Made by a program: the position numbers and the translations under genes
Notes under the pieces: model-generated
What the model was told of the DNA's origin: nothing
Database searches by the model: none
Seen by the model: the letters and a program-made list of their open reading frames with translations, nothing else
Shown here: positions 16,236-24,638 of the stretch, piece after piece
Numbering within the stretch: position 1 is the stretch's first letter
How the letters are laid out: the number at the start of each line of letters is the position of its first letter
Origin: CAYYMD01 sp964472875
GTDB lineage: Bacteria; Planctomycetota; Phycisphaerae; SM23-33
Direction of reading: 5' to 3'
NCBI GenBank assembly: GCA_964472875.1
Contig: CAYYMD010000006.1
Span: 1 to 64,000 of the forward strand
DNA length: 64,000 nt

Positions 16236-17126
16236 ATGATGATGGAACATTTTGCCGACAGATTGCAGGCCGCCGTGGAAGCAACCGGTTCGCCGGTGTG
16301 CGTTGGACTGGATCCTCGCTTCGACCGCCTGCCGGATGAACTCGCCGGCGGCGCTGGCCGGGATGCAGAGGCCAAGGCAATAGAGGCGTTTTGCGAAGGC
16401 ATCATAGACGCCGTGGCGGATATAGTCCCGGCCGTGAAGATTCAATCGGCTTATTTCGAGCGTTACGGTTCGGCCGGGGTAGCGCTTTACGAGCGAATGG
16501 TTGCCAGATGCCATGATGCAGGGCTAATCGTTATCGGTGATGTGAAACGCGGAGATATCGGCTCGACAGCGGAGACCTATGCGGCCGCTCACCTGTGCGG
16601 CGAAAATTCGCCGGATGCCATTACGGTCAACCCTTACTTCGGCGCCGACGGCCTTGCGCCTTTTGCGGCCACCGCATCACGCGAAGGCAAGGGCGTGTTC
16701 ATGCTGGTCCGCACGTCGAATCCGTCGGCCGCCCAGGTACAGGATTTCGCCGACGCCGACGGGCGGCATTTTTACGAGCACATGGCCGCACAGGTCGCCG
16801 AACTCGGCGAGGAGTTTTCGAGTCAAAGCGGCTACAGTTGCGTAGGTGCGGTGGTTGGTGCAACGTACCCCGACGAGGCGCGCCGGTTGCGCGATATTAT
16901 GCCGCGGCAGATATTCCTGGTGCCCGGTTACGGAGCTCAGGGCGCCTCGGCGGACGATTGCGCTGCCTCGTTCAAGCCCGACGGAACCGGGGCAATAGTC
17001 AACGCCTCGCGGTCGGTAATTTACGCCTTCGGGCGCGAGGAGTATGCCAAACCCGACTGGCGCGAGGCCGTCGCCGCCGCCGCAAAGGATTTCGCCACCG
17101 ATATCCGCCGGGCGGTATATAAATAG
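16236..17126 (+). CDS. pyrF: Orotidine 5'-phosphate decarboxylase (long form)
   Basis: A 296-residue enzyme that decarboxylates OMP to UMP, the last step of pyrimidine synthesis. The start region VCVGLDPRFDRLPDEL and the catalytic DVKRGDIGSTA mark the longer type-2 family common in actinobacteria, myxobacteria and planctomycetes. TVNPYFGADGL and FLVPGYGAQGA, in the phosphate-binding region, are also present. GAAAGGA lies at good distance from the ATG. A zinc alcohol dehydrogenase follows after 16 bp, so the two may share a message without an obvious functional link. Confidence 0.93.
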   Translation: MMMEHFADRLQAAVEATGSPVCVGLDPRFDRLPDELAGGAGRDAEAKAIEAFCEGIIDAVADIVPAVKIQSAYFERYGSAGVALYERMVARCHDAGLIVIGDVKRGDIGSTAETYAAAHLCGENSPDAITVNPYFGADGLAPFAATASREGKGVFMLVRTSNPSAAQVQDFADADGRHFYEHMAAQVAELGEEFSSQSGYSCVGAVVGATYPDEARRLRDIMPRQIFLVPGYGAQGASADDCAASFKPDGTGAIVNASRSVIYAFGREEYAKPDWREAVAAAAKDFATDIRRAVYK

Positions 17127-17142
17127 CACGCAGGAGTAAGCC

Positions 17143-18144
17143 ATGAAAACGATGGTCCTCGAAAATATCGCCCCCATAGACACCTCCCCGTTGAAATTGA
17201 AGGAAGTTGAGACCCCACAGCCAGCCGCTGGTCAGGTGCGCATAAAGGTCAGTTGCTGCGGCATCTGCCGCACCGATTTGCACGTCATCGAGGGCGAACT
17301 GCCGCAGCAGAAACTGCCGGTCATCCCCGGCCATCAGATTGTCGGGGTGGTCGACGCTGTCGGCGAAAGATGCAATCGTCTAAAAGAAGGCAACCGCGTG
17401 GGCATCGCCTGGCTGCGCGGGACGTGCGGACAATGTCGGTTTTGCCGGTCCGGCCGGGAGAACCTGTGCGAGTCGCAGCGGTTCACCGGCTATCACGCCG
17501 ACGGCGGCTTCTCGCAGTACGCGCTGGTGAGGGAAGATTTCGCCTACGAAATTCCCGAACAGTTTGAAGATGTCGAGGCCGCCCCGCTGCTGTGCGCTGG
17601 CATCGTGGGCTACCGTTCGCTCAAGCGCGCCGAACTGCCCGACGGCGGCACGCTTGCTATATACGGATTCGGCTCCAGTGCTCATGTGATTATACAGATT
17701 GCCCTGAACCGCGGTTGCGATGTTTACGTGGTAACCCGCGGCGAGTCGCACCGAAAACTGGCGAAGGCAATGGGCGCGAAATGGGTCGGCGCGGCGGCGG
17801 AAGACATGCCCGTTAAAACAGACAGCTCGATAATCTTCGCACCCGCCGGCGAACTCGTTCCCCCGGCCCTGGAAAAACTCCGCAAGGGCGGCACGCTGTC
17901 GCTGGCCGGCATCTATATGACGCCGATTCCAAAAATGGATTATGAAAAACATGTCTTCTACGAACGTGACATACAGTCGGTAACCGCCAACACACGCGCC
18001 GACGGGAGGGAACTGCTGGCCGAGGCCGCGAAAATTCCCATCCGGCCGCGCACAACAACGTATCCGCTGGCCGAAGCCAACAGGGCGCTACAGGACCTGA
18101 AAAACGACAAGATTGACGGCTCCGGCGTGCTCATAGTTGAGTGA
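17143..18144 (+). CDS. Zinc-dependent alcohol dehydrogenase (MDR family)
   Basis: A 333-residue medium-chain dehydrogenase. The catalytic-zinc region is CCGICRTDLHVIEGE with PGHQIVGVV. Four structural-zinc cysteines lie in CGQCRFCRSGRENLC. The Rossmann segment LAIYGFGSSAHVIIQIA follows, with a phenylalanine-containing GFGSSA in place of the usual GxGxxG, as in AdhA-like members. It oxidises or reduces alcohols/aldehydes with NAD(P); the substrate is unknown. It follows pyrF after 16 bp with an AGGAG site. Confidence 0.9.
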   Translation: MKTMVLENIAPIDTSPLKLKEVETPQPAAGQVRIKVSCCGICRTDLHVIEGELPQQKLPVIPGHQIVGVVDAVGERCNRLKEGNRVGIAWLRGTCGQCRFCRSGRENLCESQRFTGYHADGGFSQYALVREDFAYEIPEQFEDVEAAPLLCAGIVGYRSLKRAELPDGGTLAIYGFGSSAHVIIQIALNRGCDVYVVTRGESHRKLAKAMGAKWVGAAAEDMPVKTDSSIIFAPAGELVPPALEKLRKGGTLSLAGIYMTPIPKMDYEKHVFYERDIQSVTANTRADGRELLAEAAKIPIRPRTTTYPLAEANRALQDLKNDKIDGSGVLIVE

Positions 18145-18356
18145 AGCCGGTCACATTCCCACCGGCTGATAAATAAAGTCACCACTGAAAACGGGCGATG
18201 AATAACAGGTCGGATGGGCGGGGGTCGCCTTGGGGCGGTTGGGAACTATTATTCCCTTCCGCTGGAACATAGGTATTCTACGCGCCGAAAACAAACAGGC
18301 CGGCGTATTCAACGCCCGCCACGCCCCTCTTAACCGGGCGAGAATAAGGTGCTGCT

Positions 18357-18740
18357 ATGATTATCTGGACATGTTCGATAAGGGCGGTGGGGATATTACT
18401 GGCCATGCTGATCGGCTTGATAATCGTTCAGAAGATGCGCAAATGGAACGATGCCGCCCTGGCGTGGCTGCTGGCGGGATTGTCCATCGGCCCGCTGGTT
18501 GTGCTGACATGGAATATCATTTTTCGGTTATTCCTGGCCGAACACGCTTCCGCGGCGGACCGAATTGCATGGCTGGGCAACTTCCAGCTCAGGTACATCT
18601 ACGAAATTATAAACACCATATTGAACATAAGCTGTCTCGGATTGGTTATTATCGGCCTGGTCAGACTTTACAGAAATCCTCAGCGGAGATACCGCATGGT
18701 TGCGCCCTCTGAGTTCGCCACCAATGACCCGCGAAGCTGA
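18357..18740 (+). CDS. Small integral membrane protein, unknown function
   Basis: A 127-residue protein with three hydrophobic segments (about 8-24, 35-58 and 82-104) and a basic cytoplasmic-type tail. AAGGTG precedes the ATG. An overlapping frame on the same strand (18230-18712) lacks membrane character and a ribosome site. I do not recognise a family. It lies 212 bp after the dehydrogenase and upstream of the GAF/HD-GYP gene. Confidence 0.6.
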   Translation: MIIWTCSIRAVGILLAMLIGLIIVQKMRKWNDAALAWLLAGLSIGPLVVLTWNIIFRLFLAEHASAADRIAWLGNFQLRYIYEIINTILNISCLGLVIIGLVRLYRNPQRRYRMVAPSEFATNDPRS

Positions 18741-18844
18741 TAACTTCAGACGCCGCCGGAAAATCCCGAAATACATATGCGAGGCCGCACTTGTCGCAGC
18801 CGGACAAAAATTCATATTTATGTGAAGCCAGCGGAGTTAAAAAT

Positions 18845-20077
18845 ATGGACAAAACAACGACACCACGAACCGCCGGCGAAATCGCCGACGTCCTGAAGGC
18901 CACGCTCGATATCGGCGTTAACCTCTCACAGGAGCCGGACAGGTCCAAACTATTCAACTCCATTCTCACCCAGACCCGCCGACAAACCCGCTGCGAAGGC
19001 GGTTCGTTATACATTTTGGAAGACAAGCGGCTGCGACTGCTGGCTGCACAAAACGATAAAATCCCGGCCGAAATAATCTGCCGCGTACTGGACAGGGATA
19101 TGACCGCATCGAAACATTCTCTGGCCGGATACGTCACTCACAGCGGAAGGGTCATGAACGTGCCGGATGCCTACTCGCTGGCAAGCGGCTCGCCGTTTCA
19201 CCTGGCCAGGGACCTTGACGCGGCCATGAATTACCGAACCGTCAGCGTCCTGGCCATTCCGCTTAAATGCCCCGACGGACAAACCATTGGTGTGCTGGAA
19301 CTCATCAACCGCCTTTCCCCCGACGGCAAACCCATACCATTCAGCGACACCGAAATCCATTCAGTTATGCCACTGGCATCGATGGCCGCGGTCACAATCC
19401 ACAACGATCTTCTTCGCAGAAATCTAAAGCGCGCTCATCTTGATACAATAATCCGCCTCTCGACGGCCGCCGAATTCCGCGACGACGCCTCCGCCGGACA
19501 TATCCGCAGCGTAAGCAATACTTCCGCAATCCTTGCCGGGGCCATCGGCCTCGATGACAAAAAAATCGAACTGGTTCAATACGCCGCGCCCATGCACGAT
19601 ATCGGCAAGGTCGGCATACCCGACAATATCCTCAAAAAACCAGACGAACTGACGCCTAAAGAGCGAAGCATCGTCGAAACACACACCACCATAGGGGCTA
19701 AAATTCTCGACGACCCGAAAAACGACCTTATGGTCATGGCCAGGGAAGTCGCGATGTCTCACCACGAGAAATGGGACGGCCGGGGATATCCTCAAAAGCT
19801 CGCCGGACACCAGATACCACTTGCGGCGCGAATCGTGGCACTGGCCGACGTTTTTGATACGCTCATCTCCAAACGATGCTACAAGGACGCCTATTCACTC
19901 GATACAGCTCTTGATATTATCCGCTCCGAGGCGTCGAAGCATTTCGACCCAAGACTGGTTGACGCATTTTTCGAAAATCTCTACGAAATACTTCAGGCGT
20001 GCGACCGACCTTTGAAAAAAGGTGAAGAAACAGATCATTCGGAGGGAAATAGCATCGCCTCGGAGAATCGCATCTGA
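18845..20077 (+). CDS. GAF-domain HD-GYP phosphodiesterase
   Basis: A 410-residue cytoplasmic signalling protein. A GAF sensory domain (about residues 10-185) is followed by an HD-GYP domain (about 195-385), which in active members hydrolyses cyclic di-GMP. The metal/catalytic signatures are present: the HD pair in APMHDIGKVGIPD, HHEKWDGRGYP, and ARIVALADVFD. I start at the ATG at 18845 after GCGGAG. An in-frame ATG at 18791 would add 18 residues of low quality. The 3' end overlaps the convergent corrinoid-activator gene by 43 bp. Confidence 0.9.
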   Translation: MDKTTTPRTAGEIADVLKATLDIGVNLSQEPDRSKLFNSILTQTRRQTRCEGGSLYILEDKRLRLLAAQNDKIPAEIICRVLDRDMTASKHSLAGYVTHSGRVMNVPDAYSLASGSPFHLARDLDAAMNYRTVSVLAIPLKCPDGQTIGVLELINRLSPDGKPIPFSDTEIHSVMPLASMAAVTIHNDLLRRNLKRAHLDTIIRLSTAAEFRDDASAGHIRSVSNTSAILAGAIGLDDKKIELVQYAAPMHDIGKVGIPDNILKKPDELTPKERSIVETHTTIGAKILDDPKNDLMVMAREVAMSHHEKWDGRGYPQKLAGHQIPLAARIVALADVFDTLISKRCYKDAYSLDTALDIIRSEASKHFDPRLVDAFFENLYEILQACDRPLKKGEETDHSEGNSIASENRI

Positions 20078-21882
20078 AACCGGGGGTCCTGCGATAACTG
20101 AACGTGTTCGGCCATGCGTGCGAGTTCTTCCGCAATATTGCGATCCTTCGTCGAAACAAGCGCCAGGCGGGCGCCGTTAAGCGAAGCATTACCCACGTAG
20201 TTAATGCGATTATGATCAATGCCCGCCGGCAACAGGCCTATCCGCTGTGCGTTGCTGCGGCGGATGAAACTGCCGAAGCCGCCGGCCAGGTGAACCCGTT
20301 TTACATCGGATATTTCCAGCCCCGCGAGCTCAAGCAGAATGTTAACACCAGCCCGAATGGCCCCAGTAGCCAGTTGCACCTCCCGCACGTCACGCTGTTT
20401 GAAAGTCAGCGGCGGAGATGTCGCTCCCATATCCTCGGCCAGAACAAAATGAGTCTGCCCGTTATCGTCCCGTCCCACGCGGCGTTTTAGCGCATCAGGC
20501 AGTTCGTCGGGCAGTTCTTCGGCCGGCAGCAGGCGACCCTGCTGCGTAACAATGCCTGCGGCAAGTAACTCCGCCATAAGGTCAACAATCGCACTTCCAC
20601 AGATGCCCGTCGGCTCAACGTCGCCGATAACGCTGTAATTCACATCGTCGTCGAAAACCACCTTGGCGATTGCCCCTCGAGCGGCGGTCATGCCACAGGA
20701 TATTTTAGCGCCCTCGAACGCCGGCCCCGCCGCCGTAGAAGCCGCCCACATCCGGCCATCGTGCCACAGAACTATTTCCCCATTGGTGCCGATATCCACC
20801 AGCAGTGTGGCGTCTGTCGTGGTTGTCATATGCGTGGCCAGTATCCCCGCCACCGCATCGCCGCCTACGAACCCACCTATAATGGGAAACAGGTAAGACG
20901 CCGCCCGCGGATTTATCTTCAATGAAAGCTCACTTGCAGGCACAACCAGCCCGTCTGCATACGCCGGCACGAAAGGCACCTGCCCAAGCTGCCCGACGTC
21001 AATGCCGCACAATAGATGCTCCATGGTCGTGTTGCCGGCCACTGTCGCCTCGTAGATGTGTAAACATTCAATCCCGGCCGAATTGCATAACTCGCAAGTT
21101 ATTTCCGACAGGGCTCCCACCACGGCACCACGCAATTCTTCCTGTCCGTCTTGACTGATGGTTGCGTGTTCTATGCGCGTCATCACGTCGCCCCCGAAAC
21201 TAACCTGAGGATTCATGCGTGAGATGACGGCCACTTCCTCACCGTTGCACAAATCCAGCAAAGAACCGACCAACGTCGTCGTGCCCACATCGAAGGCCAG
21301 TCCGTAACACTGCTTCCGCGTGTCCCCGGGTTCAAATTCTATCAGGTGGTTATTCGCCACCACTGCCGTGCCCTTGAAGTCGTTTTGCCTCAATAAAGCG
21401 GGCAGTCGCCGCAGCATTGTAATATCCACACCAATCGGGCCGATACGGTTTTGCAGGCGCATTAAATCCGCCTCGCTGTCATCCAGCGTCGGTGGTGAAA
21501 GCTCGACGTAAATTTTCCTTACCGCCGGGTGAACCTCGCCTGTGGGTTCGCGCTTGGTTTCGAGAAATATCTGGTGATAATCGCCGAAAAGGGAGCTTTC
21601 GGGGACGTGGACTTTTGCGTCGCCGCGGAGCCCGACCTGGCACGCCAGACGCCACCCTTCGCTGATTTCCTGTTTGGTGTATATTTCTTGCTCGGCTGCG
21701 ACCGGCTCGGGCGCGTTTTCGAGAATCTTCACGCGGCACTTGCCGCATGTTCCCGCACCTCCGCACGGTGTTTCTATGGTCAGCCCGGCCCGTGCGGCGG
21801 CCTCGAGCATCTTCGTGCCGCTCAGCACGTGAACCGTTCTGCCGGAAGGGCTGAACGTTACACACACCTGACGCCTTTTCAT
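20035..21882 (-). CDS. Ferredoxin-DUF4445 ATP-dependent reductive activator (RACo/RamA-like)
   Basis: A 615-residue protein with an N-terminal plant-type [2Fe-2S] domain (ligands C40, C46, C49, C81), a linker, and a C-terminal ASKHA-type ATPase domain (AFDVGTTTLVGSLLDL, LLVDIGTNGEIVL, HLAGGFGSFI). In the known members this fold uses ATP to drive one-electron reactivation of corrinoid methyltransferases (acetyl-CoA pathway, methylamine and O-demethylation systems). No corrinoid protein or methyltransferase gene is in the window, so the partner is unknown. Convergent with and overlapping the GAF/HD-GYP gene. Confidence 0.88.
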   Translation of the reverse strand: MKRRQVCVTFSPSGRTVHVLSGTKMLEAAARAGLTIETPCGGAGTCGKCRVKILENAPEPVAAEQEIYTKQEISEGWRLACQVGLRGDAKVHVPESSLFGDYHQIFLETKREPTGEVHPAVRKIYVELSPPTLDDSEADLMRLQNRIGPIGVDITMLRRLPALLRQNDFKGTAVVANNHLIEFEPGDTRKQCYGLAFDVGTTTLVGSLLDLCNGEEVAVISRMNPQVSFGGDVMTRIEHATISQDGQEELRGAVVGALSEITCELCNSAGIECLHIYEATVAGNTTMEHLLCGIDVGQLGQVPFVPAYADGLVVPASELSLKINPRAASYLFPIIGGFVGGDAVAGILATHMTTTTDATLLVDIGTNGEIVLWHDGRMWAASTAAGPAFEGAKISCGMTAARGAIAKVVFDDDVNYSVIGDVEPTGICGSAIVDLMAELLAAGIVTQQGRLLPAEELPDELPDALKRRVGRDDNGQTHFVLAEDMGATSPPLTFKQRDVREVQLATGAIRAGVNILLELAGLEISDVKRVHLAGGFGSFIRRSNAQRIGLLPAGIDHNRINYVGNASLNGARLALVSTKDRNIAEELARMAEHVQLSQDPRFQMRFSEAMLFPSE

Positions 21883-22188
21883 AGCATATCTCCAACTGCG
21901 CCCACGGCGATATTCAAACAGTATTGCAACGTTGACGCCGCTGACAAAAATAAATCGCTAATAACAGCATACGCATATTTTGTCCGATTAGTATATAAAA
22001 TGGAGCCGACATATAAACATCGCATAGATACTATCCAAACTCTTCCCCCGAGCGGTTATACTGAAGCGCCGCGACTGAGGCGAAGCCGAAGGTCACTGCT
22101 GCCTCCGCTGATAGTACCGCCCTCGGCAAATCAGCGGCAAACCAAGGCCGAATCAGTAGCGCAAAAATACCTGCTTGGCCGTAAACCC
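21883..22188. other. Divergent intergenic region
   Basis: This stretch separates the corrinoid-activator gene from a plus-strand membrane-anchored protein. The downstream frame stays open through it, but composition and the lack of a signal argue against it being translated. A TATAAA-type -10 lies near 21995, with no convincing -35. No RNA motif recognised. Confidence 0.35.
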
Positions 22189-23034
22189 ATGAAACTAAGG
22201 AAAATAATAAAACTATCGACTCTTGTTCTTATCGTCACGTTAGTGCTCACGGCAGTTATGATGTATCTGTTGGCGTCGCTTCGCCCGTCTAATTACCATC
22301 CCGCCTATTACCTGTCCGGAAGCGAAAAGCAGATTGTGGCAAATGCCTTTGTGCAGGAGGCCTACGTCAAATTTCAAAACAAAGCAGGCGAAAATAAGCC
22401 GTTCACCTGGACATTCACACAGGAAAGACTGAACGAATATCTCGCCTCCATGGATGAAATCGTGGCTAACGCCCCCGGTCATGAACCTGGCGAAGTCTAT
22501 TCCGCCATGGACAGATACGCCCTGGCAGCCCCGGCCGTTGCATTGGACGACGGTAAAATCACACTGATGGTCCGCTCGCAGCGGTACGACAAGATACTCT
22601 CGGCCGAATTCTCATTTTCTCTGTCCACATTGCCACAGACTCGTTCCCGGCCCGCTGCGATTGATGGGTCCATCGAAAACAGGCAAGTTCTGCGGGTATC
22701 TCTTTCCGGCGTGCGGGTGGGCAATCTTCCTATCCCTAAAACATTCGTTAAAGATTACCTCGAACGAGCCCAGCAATCACTGGCAAAAGATCGCCTGTTT
22801 TCATCCGATCATCTTTTAAATTCCAGGCGGGCAAATCCTCTCCAATCGGGCATGAATCAACTTATCGAGTTTATCTCGAGTATAATACTGGTCGTTGACG
22901 GCGGTGCGGTCGAGCCGGTATTAATCTTTCCCGATGCGCACGGGCGAACCAGGCGCGTCAAAATCGACGAACTGGAAATAGACAACGGCAAGCTCACACT
23001 TCACGTAGTGCCCGTCACGGCCGAAGATACTTAA
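22189..23034 (+). CDS. Membrane-anchored protein, YpmS/DUF2140-like
   Basis: A 281-residue protein with a single N-terminal signal anchor (about residues 8-29) and an extracytoplasmic beta-rich domain. The layout (LNEYLASMDE, then alternating beta strands around VALDDGKITLMVR, then VRVGNLPIPKTFV) resembles the YpmS/DUF2140 family of unknown function. I give this only as a resemblance. The frame is open upstream to 21529, but the start at 22189 puts the anchor at the N-terminus. Its ribosome site is weak. A beta-CASP protein gene follows after 76 bp. Confidence 0.65.
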   Translation: MKLRKIIKLSTLVLIVTLVLTAVMMYLLASLRPSNYHPAYYLSGSEKQIVANAFVQEAYVKFQNKAGENKPFTWTFTQERLNEYLASMDEIVANAPGHEPGEVYSAMDRYALAAPAVALDDGKITLMVRSQRYDKILSAEFSFSLSTLPQTRSRPAAIDGSIENRQVLRVSLSGVRVGNLPIPKTFVKDYLERAQQSLAKDRLFSSDHLLNSRRANPLQSGMNQLIEFISSIILVVDGGAVEPVLIFPDAHGRTRRVKIDELEIDNGKLTLHVVPVTAEDT

Positions 23035-23110
23035 TACCACGGCTTCAATATCCTATCTGTCCATATTCGCCGCAATTCGTTATAATCCCATGAAATTTTA
23101 AGGAATCGAT

Positions 23111-24529
23111 ATGAAGTTAAATCTAACATTCTACGGCGCGGCGCAAAACGTAACCGGCTCGCAATATTTACTCGAAAACTCCGGCAGCAAAAGCGGCGGG
23201 CGTATACTCGTAGACTGCGGGATGTATCAGGAGAGGCAGTACCGCAGTCGTAACTGGGACCCGCTACCGTATGAACCCGCAAGCATTGATGCGGTGCTGC
23301 TGACACATGCTCACCTGGACCACTGCGGCCTGCTGCCTAAGCTCGTGCGCGAGGGCTTTGAGGGAAAGATATACTGCACCGCCGCCACCAAGGAAATCGC
23401 ACGCATCATATTACTCGACGCCGCACACATTCAGGAAGAGGATGCCGCCTTCAAAAAGGCCCGCCACGAGCGAGAAGGCCGCGAAGCACCCCACCCCGAA
23501 GTGCCGCTTTACACCACCGAAGATGCCCGGGCTGTCCTTCCGCGGCTGGAGCCGATAAAATACGGCCAGACCGTCAAAATCAATGACGCAATGGAGGCCA
23601 CATTCAACAATGCCGGACATATATTCGGAGCAGCAAGCATCAGCGTGCGGGCCTCGGATAACGGCGAAAGCCGTACGGTTCTGTTCTCCGGCGATTTGGG
23701 CAGGTGGGATATGCCTATTATCCGCGACCCCGCCGACATTGAACAGGCGGATTATGTAGTGGTCGAATCGACCTACGGCGACAGAATCCACAATGATGCC
23801 GATAACATTGATGAAAAACTGGCCGACGTGATAAATTCCACCAAAGAAGCCGGAGGCAACATCGTCATCCCCTCCTTCGCGCTGGAGCGTTCACAGGACT
23901 TGCTATACCATCTAAACCAGTTGCTTATCGACGATGATATTCCTCACCTGGTAGTCTTTCTGGACAGCCCGATGGCCATTAACGTAACTGACGTTTTCGA
24001 CAATCATCCGGAGCTGTATGACAGCGAAATGCGGGAACTCGTCAGGCGGAACAAATCGCCGTTCGATTTCCCGGGCCTGCGGATGACCCAGACGACCAGA
24101 GAATCCAAGGCCATAAACCATATCCGCGGGACGGTGATAATAATCGCCGGTTCGGGCATGTGTACGGGCGGCCGGATTAAGCATCATCTCGTCAATAACA
24201 TTACCCGCCCGGAATCCACGGTCCTGTTCGTGGGCTACCAGGCGGCAGGTACGCTTGGGCGGCACATCGTAGAAGGCGCCGATGAAGTTCGAATACTCGG
24301 CCAGAATTACCCAGTGCGGGCCAAGATAGTCAAGTTGGACGGTTTCTCCGCACACGCCGACCGGGATGATCTTATGCGATGGCTCGGACAGCTGGATTCA
24401 CCGCCGCGACAGGTGTTCGTAACACACGGAGAGCCCGATAGCGCCCGTGCACTGGCCGAGGGTGTGAAGAAAAATTTCAACTACAACGTCACTATTCCCG
24501 AATATCGTGACAGCATTACCCTCGACTAA
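23111..24529 (+). CDS. Metallo-beta-lactamase/beta-CASP RNA-processing-type hydrolase
   Basis: A 472-residue protein with the MBL zinc motif HAHLDHCG (His66, His68, Asp70, His71), later SGDLGRWD, and a beta-CASP insertion. The C-terminal signature SGMCTGGRI and the closing histidine region GFSAHAD are typical of the CPSF73-like YSH1 group. Such proteins are endo- or exoribonucleases in archaea and some bacteria; activity here is inferred. Length is normal. AAGGA precedes the ATG. Confidence 0.88.
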   Translation: MKLNLTFYGAAQNVTGSQYLLENSGSKSGGRILVDCGMYQERQYRSRNWDPLPYEPASIDAVLLTHAHLDHCGLLPKLVREGFEGKIYCTAATKEIARIILLDAAHIQEEDAAFKKARHEREGREAPHPEVPLYTTEDARAVLPRLEPIKYGQTVKINDAMEATFNNAGHIFGAASISVRASDNGESRTVLFSGDLGRWDMPIIRDPADIEQADYVVVESTYGDRIHNDADNIDEKLADVINSTKEAGGNIVIPSFALERSQDLLYHLNQLLIDDDIPHLVVFLDSPMAINVTDVFDNHPELYDSEMRELVRRNKSPFDFPGLRMTQTTRESKAINHIRGTVIIIAGSGMCTGGRIKHHLVNNITRPESTVLFVGYQAAGTLGRHIVEGADEVRILGQNYPVRAKIVKLDGFSAHADRDDLMRWLGQLDSPPRQVFVTHGEPDSARALAEGVKKNFNYNVTIPEYRDSITLD

Positions 24530-24581
24530 CGCCATCATTCGGTAGTAACGAGTTTATAAAGCAACAAATTATGTGTTCTTA

Positions 24582-24613
24582 ACACGCCCGCCTCGGCTTA
24601 GAGACGGGCGTGT
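24582..24613. terminator. Bidirectional hairpin between convergent genes
   Basis: ACACGCCCG pairs with CGGGCGTGT around a 14-nt loop. It lies about 50 bp after the beta-CASP gene and 25 bp before the symporter stop. On the minus strand it is followed by TTAAGAACA. It is moderately convincing as a shared terminator. Confidence 0.5.
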
Positions 24614-24638
24614 GAGAATAGCAAATCAATAGCGTAGA

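Noticed and set aside
18230..18712. Alternative 160-codon plus frame over the small membrane protein
   Set aside because: No ribosome site and mixed composition; the 18357 frame has three membrane segments and a ribosome site.
21529..22188. N-terminal extension of the membrane-anchored protein at 22189
   Set aside because: The extension would overlap the corrinoid-activator gene on the other strand and bury the signal anchor 220 residues inside the protein.
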